From the NCBI RefSeq assembly GCF_019957155.1, contig NZ_JAIPME010000002.1:1302001-1366000 (forward strand): a stretch of DNA of 64,000 nucleotides, given 5' to 3'. Positions 9,250 through 17,122 of this stretch are shown here, piece after piece. The notes under the pieces were generated by a model that saw only the letters and a list, made by a program, of their open reading frames with translations, did no database searches and was not told the DNA's origin. The first letter of the stretch is position 1. Every line of letters begins with the position of its first letter. The DNA comes from Anaerococcus murdochii. GTDB taxonomy: Bacteria; Bacillota; Clostridia; Tissierellales; Peptoniphilaceae. The position numbers and the translations under genes are program-made.

Positions 9250-9738
9250 ATGGCAGCAGAAATTTTACTTTTCAGAATTGATGAGAGACTACTACATGGT
9301 CAAGGTCAAATCTGGATAAGACATTGCGGTGCAAACTCAGTTATATGTGTAAATGATAAGGCAGCAAATGACCCAATCCAACAAAACCTAATGAAGACTA
9401 TGATAGATAAGTCAATAGCAGTAAGTTTTTATGAAGTAGACAAGTTTATAAGTATCTTTGATAAGGCAAGTCCACTTCAAAAATTCTTCATAGTTGTAGG
9501 AAACACAGACGATGCCCTTAAGATTATCAGTGCTGGTATACCTGTAAAAGAAGTAAATATAGGTAATATCCACAATGGTGAGGGCAAGGAAAAGGTAACA
9601 AGAGCCATCTATTTGAGCGAAAAAGATAAGGAAAATCTAAGAAAGATAAGAGATGAATACAAGCTTAACTTTAACACTAGATCTACTCCTTCAGGCTCAG
9701 ACGGTTCCGTTGAAGTAGATATAAACGATTATTTATAA
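9250..9738 (+). CDS. PTS system mannose/sorbose-family EIIB
   Basis: 162 residues. The phosphocarrier site is RIDERLLHGQ with His16, matching the mannose-class IIB signature. The ribosome site overlaps the end of the TIM-barrel gene, with one base between stop and ATG. It passes phosphate from IIA (last gene of the operon) to the sugar carried by IIC/IID. Related PTS systems import unsaturated GAG disaccharides or N-acetylgalactosamine. Confidence 0.94.
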   Translation: MAAEILLFRIDERLLHGQGQIWIRHCGANSVICVNDKAANDPIQQNLMKTMIDKSIAVSFYEVDKFISIFDKASPLQKFFIVVGNTDDALKIISAGIPVKEVNIGNIHNGEGKEKVTRAIYLSEKDKENLRKIRDEYKLNFNTRSTPSGSDGSVEVDINDYL

Positions 9739-9750
9739 TAGGAGAAAAAT

Positions 9751-10539
9751 ATGGAAATTACATTAGTACAAGCATTATTAATTGCATTGTGGACAGGTTT
9801 TGCCCTTTCAGGTTCCCTATTAGGAATTTATTCTAATAGATCACTTGTCCTATCCTTTGGTGTTGGTCTAATTTTAGGAGACCTACCAAAAGCATTGACA
9901 GTAGGAGCTATTGGTGAGCTTGCCTTCATGGGCTTCGGTGTATCACCAGGTGGAACAATTCCTCCATCACCACTAGGACCTGGTATCTTTGGTGCCCTAC
10001 TAGCAATAACAAACCCAAATATTGACGGACAAACAGCATTTTCTTTATCAATCCCATTTGCGATAGCAATTCAATTTGCAATTACAACAATAAACACATT
10101 AATGAGTTTTTCACCAGCTTTGGCTAAAAGAGCTATCGTAGAAGATAATGATAAGAAATTCACCCTTTACGCAAACCTATCTTATATCCTACAATTTGCA
10201 GTAGGTGCCCTAATAGGTCTTGTAGCTGCCTTATCTACATCAACAATCAACCAACTTGTAGACATGATTCCAGAATTTATTACAAACGGTCTATCAATGG
10301 CAGGTGCAATGATCCCAGCAGTAGGTTTTGCTATGATCCTATCTAACATGATCAGAAAAGAAAATGTCGCTTTTGTTTTACTAGGTTACATCCTATCTGC
10401 TTACCTAGGTATGCCTCTAATGGGTGTAGCAGCCTTTGCTACCTTCTTTGCTATATATGAATACCAAAGAAGAGGCGACGCTAAAGCAGCAGAATCAACA
10501 GGTACAGAAGAAAGAATGGAGTTTACAGATGGCATCTAA
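9751..10539 (+). CDS. PTS system mannose/sorbose-family EIIC
   Basis: 262 residues of mostly hydrophobic segments. ELAFMGFGVSPGGTIPPSPL near residues 55-75 is the conserved family loop. It forms the membrane channel with IID. Its 3' end overlaps the IID start by 11 nt, so the two are coupled. The soluble C-terminal tail is short and charged. Confidence 0.94.
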   Translation: MEITLVQALLIALWTGFALSGSLLGIYSNRSLVLSFGVGLILGDLPKALTVGAIGELAFMGFGVSPGGTIPPSPLGPGIFGALLAITNPNIDGQTAFSLSIPFAIAIQFAITTINTLMSFSPALAKRAIVEDNDKKFTLYANLSYILQFAVGALIGLVAALSTSTINQLVDMIPEFITNGLSMAGAMIPAVGFAMILSNMIRKENVAFVLLGYILSAYLGMPLMGVAAFATFFAIYEYQRRGDAKAAESTGTEERMEFTDGI

Positions 10540-11368
10540 TCAAGTTAATAAAAAATTATCAAGCTCAGATTACACAAAAGCTAGTTTAAGAGCTTATATA
10601 CTTCAAAACGGTTTTAACTATTCAAACTACCAAGGTATTGGTTATGCAAACGTCCTAAGACCAGGACTTAAGAAAATCCACGCAGATGACAAGGAAGCTT
10701 ACAAGGCATCAATGCTAGCAAACCTTGAATTTTATAACACCAACCCACAACTAGTACCATTCGTATCAAGCGTTCAGCTTGCTATGGAAGATGGTGGGGT
10801 TGAGCAAGATTCTATCCAAGATATGAAAATGGCTTTGATGGGACCTCTAGCAGGTATTGGTGACTCTATATCACAATTCCTTCTAGCTCCACTCTTATCA
10901 ACTATTTTCGCATCAATGGCAGCAGCTGGTAATAACTTAGCTCCAGTCCTATTCTTTATTACAATCAACGTTATCCTTCTAGCTCTTAAGTTAGGTATGG
11001 GTAAGGCAGGTTATAAGGTAGGTATATCAGTTGTAAGTGACTTCTCAGAAAAAATGGAAAAAATCACTTCAGCTGCATCTATAGTTGGTGTTGCAGTAAT
11101 TTCTGCCCTTGTAACACAATTTGTTAAAATTTCTATTCCAATAACTTATGTAAAAGAAATTGGTGAACAAACCCAACATGTAGCTATCCAATCAATGATT
11201 GATGGTATGGCTCCAAAATTACTACCAGTTTTATGGACAGGTTTTGTTTACTGGTTAGTAAAGAAAAAAGGTTGGACAACCTATAAGGTAATCATCCTTA
11301 CAGTTATAGTTGCTATAATTGGTTCAAGCCTAGGACTAATTTCACCTAAACCACCAGTTCTAGAATAA
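10529..11368 (+). CDS. PTS system mannose/sorbose-family EIID
   Basis: 279 residues from ATG 10529, chosen because GGAG lies 7 nt upstream and the product then starts at the usual family N-terminus (MASNQVNKKLSSSDYTKASL). GPLAGIGDSISQFLLAPLL is the conserved IID motif; C-terminal membrane segments end in VIIGSSLGL-like sequence. It completes the transporter with IIC. Confidence 0.93.
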   Translation: MASNQVNKKLSSSDYTKASLRAYILQNGFNYSNYQGIGYANVLRPGLKKIHADDKEAYKASMLANLEFYNTNPQLVPFVSSVQLAMEDGGVEQDSIQDMKMALMGPLAGIGDSISQFLLAPLLSTIFASMAAAGNNLAPVLFFITINVILLALKLGMGKAGYKVGISVVSDFSEKMEKITSAASIVGVAVISALVTQFVKISIPITYVKEIGEQTQHVAIQSMIDGMAPKLLPVLWTGFVYWLVKKKGWTTYKVIILTVIVAIIGSSLGLISPKPPVLE

Positions 11369-11369
11369 G

Positions 11370-11642
11370 ATGACAAAAAAAGAATGGCTTATCATTCTAG
11401 TGATGTATTTTAGTTTTTGGGCTTATCTTGCAATTGATAAGTACAAGCAAAAGAAAATGCTTGAAGAAGCAATAAAAAGTCAAGATGAGCTTCCAAAACT
11501 ATCAAAGGGTGACAGAGTAATCACTGTTGCCGGTATTTACGGCAGGGTAGATGAGATCAAAGGTCAAACAATCATCCTAGAAATTGATAAGGAAGCTAAG
11601 ATGGAAGTAAGCAAAAATTCTATATTAAATAAGGTTGTATAA
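11370..11642 (+). CDS. YajC-like small membrane protein in the PTS operon
   Basis: 90 residues: one N-terminal membrane helix (residues 6-22), then a YajC domain with LSKGDRVITVAGIYGRVDEI. YajC is best known as a Sec-translocon accessory subunit, but paralogues recur in mannose-class PTS operons of GAG degraders, where the role is not established. ATG follows the IID stop by one base and its own stop overlaps the next ATG. Confidence 0.85.
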   Translation: MTKKEWLIILVMYFSFWAYLAIDKYKQKKMLEEAIKSQDELPKLSKGDRVITVAGIYGRVDEIKGQTIILEIDKEAKMEVSKNSILNKVV

Positions 11643-13288
11643 TGAATGATTTATATAAGGCGAATTTAATACTAGATGATATATTCGTTTTTGATGAAAA
11701 TGGAGATATGGAGAAGTCCCATCTAGAGGTGAAAAATACGCCTCTAGATTGGGATTTTTGTCCTAATGGGGACCAGGAATGGACCTTCATGCTTAACCGT
11801 TTTACCTACCTAGATGTCCTAAGTAGGGCCTATAGGGAAAGTTCGGATCCGGTTTATATCAAGAAAGGCCTAGCCTTAATTGAAGATTGGATCGATAAGG
11901 TTAAGCTTATTCCTTCAAAGAAAACCAGGACCCTCGATACGGGAATGAGGATATATCACTTTATTAAATTCCTTACAGATAATAAGATTGATGATAAAAG
12001 TTTATTAAATAAAATTAACCAAAGTATAAAAGACCAAATATTTTATCTAAAAGACCAATACATAGAAAAATATGACTTGAGCAATTGGGGCCTTGTCCAG
12101 GTTATAGCAATAGCTATAGCTGGTCTTTACTTTAAAAATGATCAAATGTATGAAAAAGCCATGGAAAAATACGAGGAGATGATGGCTATCCAATATATGG
12201 ATGACCACTCAATCCACTGGGAAAGATGCCTTGGCTATCATAACTTTATGGTATTGTGGCTATTAAGACTAAGCGAATATGAGAAAGCTTGTGGACTTGA
12301 AATAAGTCATAAAGATCAGCTAAGAAAAATCGCGGAGACCACTTTAATAACCACAGATCTTGATGGTAAGGAATTAAACAATGGTGACTCCGACTTAACT
12401 GACACGGGTTTTCTTCTTGACTATTATAAGGAGATTTTTGAAGAAGATATAAAGGTAGGAAGTCAAAAATTATTTGGGGACTATGGTTTATATGTTGAAA
12501 AGAAGGCTGGAGCATTTTTAGCCTCTTTCAATCAAAATATGGCATCTAACCATAGCCACGGAGATTTCACACATTTTACCTATCAAAAAGACGGAATTAG
12601 GATTCTAGATGGGGGTAGGTACACCTACACAGAAAGTGAAGAAAGAGAATACCTAAAGCTATTTGCCCATAATAATGTGATTGTTGATGATAAATCATCC
12701 ATGGGATATGTATCTTCTTGGGAAACCAATGCCTATCCGCTTATAAATCCTATATATTATAAGAAAAATAGGCATACTTTTGTGGAAATGTCTTATTTTG
12801 ATAACTCTAGAGAAATATTTTCAAAAAGAAGGATGTTTTTCCTTGAAAATGGAGATTTGATTGTCTTTGATCAAATAAAGGCGAAGGGTAGGCATAAGGC
12901 TAAAACAAATATCCTAGCTAAGGGATTAAATGATGAAAATATCATGGTAAATAGAGACTTTTCTCTAGGAAATGATGGCTACTATTCTACTGAATATAAC
13001 AGCCTAGAGCCTTGTCAGAAATTATCCATAAATGAGGATTTTGAGGATACCTATACCCAATGTATGATATTTGGCAATAAGGATGAGTATGAATTTATCA
13101 AAGTTTCTAGAAACAAGGTAGACTTGACAGAAGATGAAGCAGTTGCAATCAAGACCAAGGATGGGGTTATTGTAAATATTTTTGAAGAAATTACAAATTC
13201 TCCAAGGGTTTTTACTGCCGGAGGGATAAAATTTCACGCCAGGTCAGCTGTTTTATATGGACAAAGTGATATAGAAATCTATAAGTAG
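11642..13288 (+). CDS. Heparinase II/III-like protein, cytosolic
   Basis: 548 residues, no signal peptide. An N-terminal alpha/alpha barrel (PNGDQEWTFMLNR; SNWGLVQ; LGYHNFMVLWLL) is followed by the heparinase II/III beta domain with SNHSHGDFTHF, DGGRYTY and LFAHNNVIVDD, whose His and Tyr residues match the active-site region of the family. These enzymes are usually beta-eliminases. A cytosolic member in a PTS operon would act on an imported, possibly phosphorylated, disaccharide. It may take the place of the unsaturated glucuronyl hydrolase that is missing from the operon (inference). Confidence 0.87.
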   Translation: MNDLYKANLILDDIFVFDENGDMEKSHLEVKNTPLDWDFCPNGDQEWTFMLNRFTYLDVLSRAYRESSDPVYIKKGLALIEDWIDKVKLIPSKKTRTLDTGMRIYHFIKFLTDNKIDDKSLLNKINQSIKDQIFYLKDQYIEKYDLSNWGLVQVIAIAIAGLYFKNDQMYEKAMEKYEEMMAIQYMDDHSIHWERCLGYHNFMVLWLLRLSEYEKACGLEISHKDQLRKIAETTLITTDLDGKELNNGDSDLTDTGFLLDYYKEIFEEDIKVGSQKLFGDYGLYVEKKAGAFLASFNQNMASNHSHGDFTHFTYQKDGIRILDGGRYTYTESEEREYLKLFAHNNVIVDDKSSMGYVSSWETNAYPLINPIYYKKNRHTFVEMSYFDNSREIFSKRRMFFLENGDLIVFDQIKAKGRHKAKTNILAKGLNDENIMVNRDFSLGNDGYYSTEYNSLEPCQKLSINEDFEDTYTQCMIFGNKDEYEFIKVSRNKVDLTEDEAVAIKTKDGVIVNIFEEITNSPRVFTAGGIKFHARSAVLYGQSDIEIYK

Positions 13289-13296
13289 GAGGAAAA

Positions 13297-13716
13297 ATGA
13301 TTGGATTAATAATGTCAGCCCATGGTCAGTATGCAAGCGGTCTAAAAACCGGCTTAGACCTAGTGGTTGGTAGCAGTGAAAATATCAAAGTTCTAGATTT
13401 TACGGGAGATGAAATAGATAAGTATAGGCAAGATTTTGAAACTTTAATTAAGGAAATGCTTGAAAAATACGATAGCCTTGCCATAGCTACAGATATAGCA
13501 GGCGGAACACCATACAACACAGCAGTTATGCTAACAAGTGATAATGCCAAGGTAAGTGTATTTTCTGGCCTAAACTTCCAATTAGCCTACGAATTGTCTA
13601 ATATGGAAAACAACCTTGCTGAGAACAATGAAAAATCAATCGAAGTTGCAAGAGAAGGTATTTCATATTTTAAAATAGAAAATGATGCCGATACATCTTT
13701 TGAAGGCGGAATCTAA
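13297..13716 (+). CDS. PTS system mannose/sorbose-family EIIA
   Basis: 139 residues. Phosphorylated His9 lies in LIMSAHGQYASGL, and DIAGGTPYN is the conserved second motif. AGGAGG lies 6 nt before ATG. Last gene of the operon, followed by a strong terminator. It takes phosphate from HPr and gives it to the IIB encoded four genes earlier. Confidence 0.94.
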   Translation: MIGLIMSAHGQYASGLKTGLDLVVGSSENIKVLDFTGDEIDKYRQDFETLIKEMLEKYDSLAIATDIAGGTPYNTAVMLTSDNAKVSVFSGLNFQLAYELSNMENNLAENNEKSIEVAREGISYFKIENDADTSFEGGI

Positions 13717-13745
13717 AATTAGAAAAAAATTTGATTTCAAATGAC

Positions 13746-13789
13746 AAAAAACCACCCCTACTAGTATTTACTAGCAGAGGTGGTTTTTT
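13746..13789. terminator. Bidirectional terminator between the PTS operon and fbp
   Basis: Stem arms ACCACC/GGTGGT and CTAGT/ACTAG around TATTT, flanked by A-run and T-run, so it serves both converging units. Confidence 0.9.
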
Positions 13790-13831
13790 CTTGTGATTTT
13801 ACTATTAAAAAATAATTTTCTTATTTTAATC

Positions 13832-15739
13832 TTACCAATCGTCTCTTTCGTCATAAAGGTCTAGGAGTTCTTCTAGGATTTTTATTTTCTTTTCTTTGGC
13901 TCTTCCTTTGTCGGTGTCGCGTCTTAGCATCCTTGGGTTCATTATTTCTACTTCCTTGATATTTGGGGTGTAGGATGAAACCTTGTTTGTGATTGATTCA
14001 TAGGATTTGTGTTCGGCGAGAGCAACGTGGTGAGAATTAAATACAAGGGTGTAGCCAGCGATGCCGGTTTTTGCCTGATAAGGTTTGGAGATGCCGCCGT
14101 CTATGACGTAGAGTTTGCCGCCTGCCTTGATTGGACTTTCTCCTGCTTCTGTAATTACTGGCACGTGGCCGTTTACGATCCTACGTCTTTTGCCTTCGAC
14201 CTTAAATTCGTCGAGAATTTTATCTACGATTTCTTCTTTTTCACAAAGATCGTAGTAAGGATTTGGATATTCTTTTCTTAATTTTTTATCATCTATAAAG
14301 ATATTTTCAAAATAAGAATACTGGCTCTTGCCAAAAATTGGTGAATATCTGCCGCTTATCAAGTACCACATCATATCCTTGGCCTTAAGGCTGTTTGTGT
14401 AATAAGCGTCCCTTGCGACTTTGTCAAAATAATCCATGAGGCCCTTGCCCTTGTAGGTTACACCTTCAAGCTCAACTTCCTGGAAGTCACCATCAGAAGT
14501 GAGTGGAATACAACCGTGGAAGAGGAGGGACCCATTTTCAACCTTGTACATGGCTCCGTTTTTGTAAAGAAAATCCATGTGCTTGTTGAGTTTGTCGTTT
14601 TTCATAAAGTCCTGTTTTAGGATGTTTATTACGGTTTTTTCTTCTTTAGTGAGTTTTGCAGGATTTTTTGGGTCTATGGTAGGGAAGTTTGTATCCTTAA
14701 GTTTGGCACCCTTGTAGGTCATGGTTTTAAAATCTATGAACTTTAGGGAGTTTCTATCTTCCATGCCCATGTCAGGATTTCTCTCAATTAGGGCGTAGTC
14801 AAGCTTAAACCTAATTATGGAAATGGCCTTGTACATCTTGGCGGCAGCGTCGGTTGTGATGTTGTCGTAGATGTTGTCATCGTAAATCCTTGGGGCAAAA
14901 CATGCGCAAGGATCATCGCCATAGGTTTCCATGGCAAATTCAAAAAGGACTCTGAGGTTGATGCCATAGCCGTCTTCGAGCATATCGAAGTTGTTATATT
15001 TGATAGCATCTGCGACACAGGCTGCGATTAAGGCTGTATTACCTGCGCAAGCTCCCATCCAGGCAATGTCGTGGTTGCCCCATTGGAAGTCAACACTTGG
15101 GAAGGTCAACAGCTCATCCATAATAATATGTGGAGATGGGCCCCTGTCGTAGATGTCGCCAACTATGTGGAGTTTGTCGACAGATATTCTTTGGATAAGT
15201 GTGCAAATTACCTTGATAAAATCGAAGGCAACATCGTATTTGACAATATTTGTAACAAGGGATTCGTAGTAGGCCTTCTTGTTGTATTCGGCATCGTTGG
15301 TGTATAGAAGCTCGTCTAGGATTAGGCTGTATTTTTGTGGGAATTTCCTTTTGACATAGTCCTTTGGATACTTGGTTGAAACGAACTTGAGGAGGTTTAT
15401 TAACCTGTGGATGGTAATTGTTAGGTAATCTTTGGAAATTTTATCTTCTGTCTTTAGGGATTTATAAACCAGGTCTGGGTCATATATTAGCTGGGCTAGG
15501 GCGTCTTGGTCCTTTTTTTCAAGGGTGTCACCAAAGAGTTTTTGGATTTTATCCCTAATATTACCTGAAGCAGACCTTAGTAAATGCAAAAAGGCATCGC
15601 TTTCCCCATGTATATCAGAAAAGAAATATTCTGTGCCCTTAGGGAGTCTTTGCTGGGCATTTAGGAGGATGAGTTCGTCCTTGATTGCATTTTTGTCTGG
15701 GTAGAGGCTTTTGATTATGCTTTGGTAAGTTTTGTCCAT
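13832..15739 (-). CDS. fbp: Class III fructose-1,6-bisphosphatase
   Basis: 635 residues, the usual length for the Firmicute class III enzyme (B. subtilis YydE/Fbp type). The metallophosphatase motifs are FFSDIHGESDAF near residue 40, VGDIYDRGPSP near residue 193 and WGNHDIAWMGA near residue 220. ATG has GGAGATATT upstream. It hydrolyses fructose-1,6-bisphosphate to fructose-6-phosphate in gluconeogenesis. Transcribed toward the PTS operon; the upstream membrane-protein gene shares its strand but a hairpin separates them. Confidence 0.95.
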   Translation of the reverse strand: MDKTYQSIIKSLYPDKNAIKDELILLNAQQRLPKGTEYFFSDIHGESDAFLHLLRSASGNIRDKIQKLFGDTLEKKDQDALAQLIYDPDLVYKSLKTEDKISKDYLTITIHRLINLLKFVSTKYPKDYVKRKFPQKYSLILDELLYTNDAEYNKKAYYESLVTNIVKYDVAFDFIKVICTLIQRISVDKLHIVGDIYDRGPSPHIIMDELLTFPSVDFQWGNHDIAWMGACAGNTALIAACVADAIKYNNFDMLEDGYGINLRVLFEFAMETYGDDPCACFAPRIYDDNIYDNITTDAAAKMYKAISIIRFKLDYALIERNPDMGMEDRNSLKFIDFKTMTYKGAKLKDTNFPTIDPKNPAKLTKEEKTVINILKQDFMKNDKLNKHMDFLYKNGAMYKVENGSLLFHGCIPLTSDGDFQEVELEGVTYKGKGLMDYFDKVARDAYYTNSLKAKDMMWYLISGRYSPIFGKSQYSYFENIFIDDKKLRKEYPNPYYDLCEKEEIVDKILDEFKVEGKRRRIVNGHVPVITEAGESPIKAGGKLYVIDGGISKPYQAKTGIAGYTLVFNSHHVALAEHKSYESITNKVSSYTPNIKEVEIMNPRMLRRDTDKGRAKEKKIKILEELLDLYDERDDW

Positions 15740-15766
15740 AATATCTCCTTTATAATTTTTGTACTT

Positions 15767-15803
15767 AAAAAGGCCAGGCTCCCAAGGCTTTCGCCTTAAG
15801 AGC
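15767..15803 (-). terminator. Hairpin with GAAA tetraloop, probable terminator of the membrane-protein gene
   Basis: On the minus strand: GCTC-TT-AAGGC, GAAA loop, GCCTT-GG-GAGC, then CTGGCC and a T run. Located between 15815 and fbp. Confidence 0.6.
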
Positions 15804-15814
15804 GCAAAGCCCCC

Positions 15815-16684
15815 TTAGTCTTCTTTTCCTACAAAATTTGACTTGTCGTAGATTTTTTCTTCTTCTTGTTTTTTGAAATCAGCTGCAAGATCTGGGTCGT
15901 AGGTTTCCTCGCTAGATCCCTTATCTTCAACAACTTTGTTTACTATTTTATTTGTTTCCTTGATGTCTCCTAAAGTTGTAGGATTTTCTTTGGCGAGTTT
16001 TTCCTCAGCATCTTTTTCGGCTTGAGTTTTTAAATCTTCGCTAGAATCGTATGTTTCTACCTCTGTGCCAAGATCGGTATCTTCCTTAATAAGTTGGCTA
16101 GTTTTTGAAACAATATTGCCATCAACTTCTGTTTGGTCTTTTTTTATAATGTTGACATTATCGTCTTCCTTAAAATCAAGTTTGATAGGATCTTCTTTTG
16201 AATTTGAATCGCTAGGACCAGTTTTAACTTCTATATATTCAGTCTTCTTTTCTGGAATTTCTGTATTGTAAGAGCCTCTAAACTTTGCAATCAAGCCAAA
16301 GAGGGAATTTATGACCAAAAGTCCGTTGAAACCTATTAGGATATAAAGGAGTTTTTCTCTTAAATAAAGGAAGAGAAAAGCATCGCAAGCCAAAAATATT
16401 AGGCCAAAAAATACATTAGCCAAATGGCCCTTGCCATTTTCCCCTGCCTTAAAAATAGAACGGGTAATTGCTGTATTTATGACAAAGGCAAGGATTAAAA
16501 CTCCTAGGGCAAGGGGTTTTATAATGGCGCTGGAAATATTATTTATGCCTAAAAGGTCAACAGTTGCTAGAAATAGGTGGTTGTCAACAAAGATTACAAA
16601 GCCTATGGCAAAAAGTGCGAGAATGCTAATTATAGACCTGAATAATCCTGTAATTATGCTAAAAAATTTTATAAAGTCTTTCAT
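15815..16684 (-). CDS. Membrane protein with long acidic cytoplasmic tail, function unknown
   Basis: 289 residues. Four hydrophobic helices occupy roughly residues 5-130 (IISILALFAIGFVIFV; IIKPLALGVLILAFVI; ANVFFGLIFLACDAFLFL; LLYILIGFNGLLVINSLFGL). The rest is a Glu/Asp/Lys-rich, low-complexity tail with repeated EETYD/VETYDSS motifs. ATG has GGAGGACTT upstream. I do not recognise the family. The tail looks disordered and could be a tether or a phosphorylation/binding platform (inference). Confidence 0.8.
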   Translation of the reverse strand: MKDFIKFFSIITGLFRSIISILALFAIGFVIFVDNHLFLATVDLLGINNISSAIIKPLALGVLILAFVINTAITRSIFKAGENGKGHLANVFFGLIFLACDAFLFLYLREKLLYILIGFNGLLVINSLFGLIAKFRGSYNTEIPEKKTEYIEVKTGPSDSNSKEDPIKLDFKEDDNVNIIKKDQTEVDGNIVSKTSQLIKEDTDLGTEVETYDSSEDLKTQAEKDAEEKLAKENPTTLGDIKETNKIVNKVVEDKGSSEETYDPDLAADFKKQEEEKIYDKSNFVGKED

Positions 16685-16722
16685 AAGTCCTCCATTATAT
16701 ACATTATATCATAAAATTTGAA

Positions 16723-16860
16723 TTGTTTATATATTTTTAACTCGTATAATATAAATAAGTTTAAAAGGGGAGGGACTTATATATAGAAGGAATTTTTGAA
16801 AAGAAAAATAATTTAATCCTTAATTTCAATAATGATTTCTATAAATAAGTCGCTTTTTTA
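16723..16860 (+). ncRNA. Candidate small RNA or attenuator upstream of rpoB
   Basis: TTGTTT (16723-16728), 16-bp spacer and consensus TATAAT (16745-16750) form a promoter. Downstream, arms 16774-16788 and 16837-16851 are complementary at 14 of 15 positions (outer GACTTAT.../...ATAAGTC) and are followed at once by GC and six Ts. The predicted transcript is about 100 nt. No ORF with a start and ribosome site is seen in it. Confidence 0.4.
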
Positions 16861-16909
16861 TTTTCCCTTAAAATTTGTCATTTTTTGGTGAAAAAACTTC
16901 TTCTAACCA

Positions 16910-16937
16910 TTGACAAATGCTAATAAACTCATATCAT
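16910..16937 (+). promoter_or_regulatory. rpoBC promoter
   Basis: TTGACA (16910-16915), 16-bp spacer, TATCAT (16932-16937). Predicted start near 16944, about 180 nt before the rpoB ATG. Confidence 0.7.
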
Positions 16938-17122
16938 ATTTGGATAGTATGTAAAAAAGTTTAGAAAAAAGGTTAAAATAAAGGAGAAATCTTGATAAAT
17001 ATCTTGAAGGTTGATTGTTTTAGAGTACAATATACAATTGCTAGAAATCTATTTATCGAGATTTTTTTATCTCAAAAGGCAAATTTTATTTGTCCTATTT
17101 TTGCAGAAAGTAAGGAGTAAGA

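Larger units (their letters stand above)
16685..17122 (+). promoter_or_regulatory. Gene-free leader region upstream of rpoB
   Basis: 438 bp without a gene. It holds a candidate small transcription unit (16723-16860), the main rpoB promoter (16910-16937) and about 180 nt of untranslated leader. The leader has a weak hairpin AAATCT/AGATTT near 17045-17066 followed by Ts. No L10/L12 genes precede rpoB here. Confidence 0.6.
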
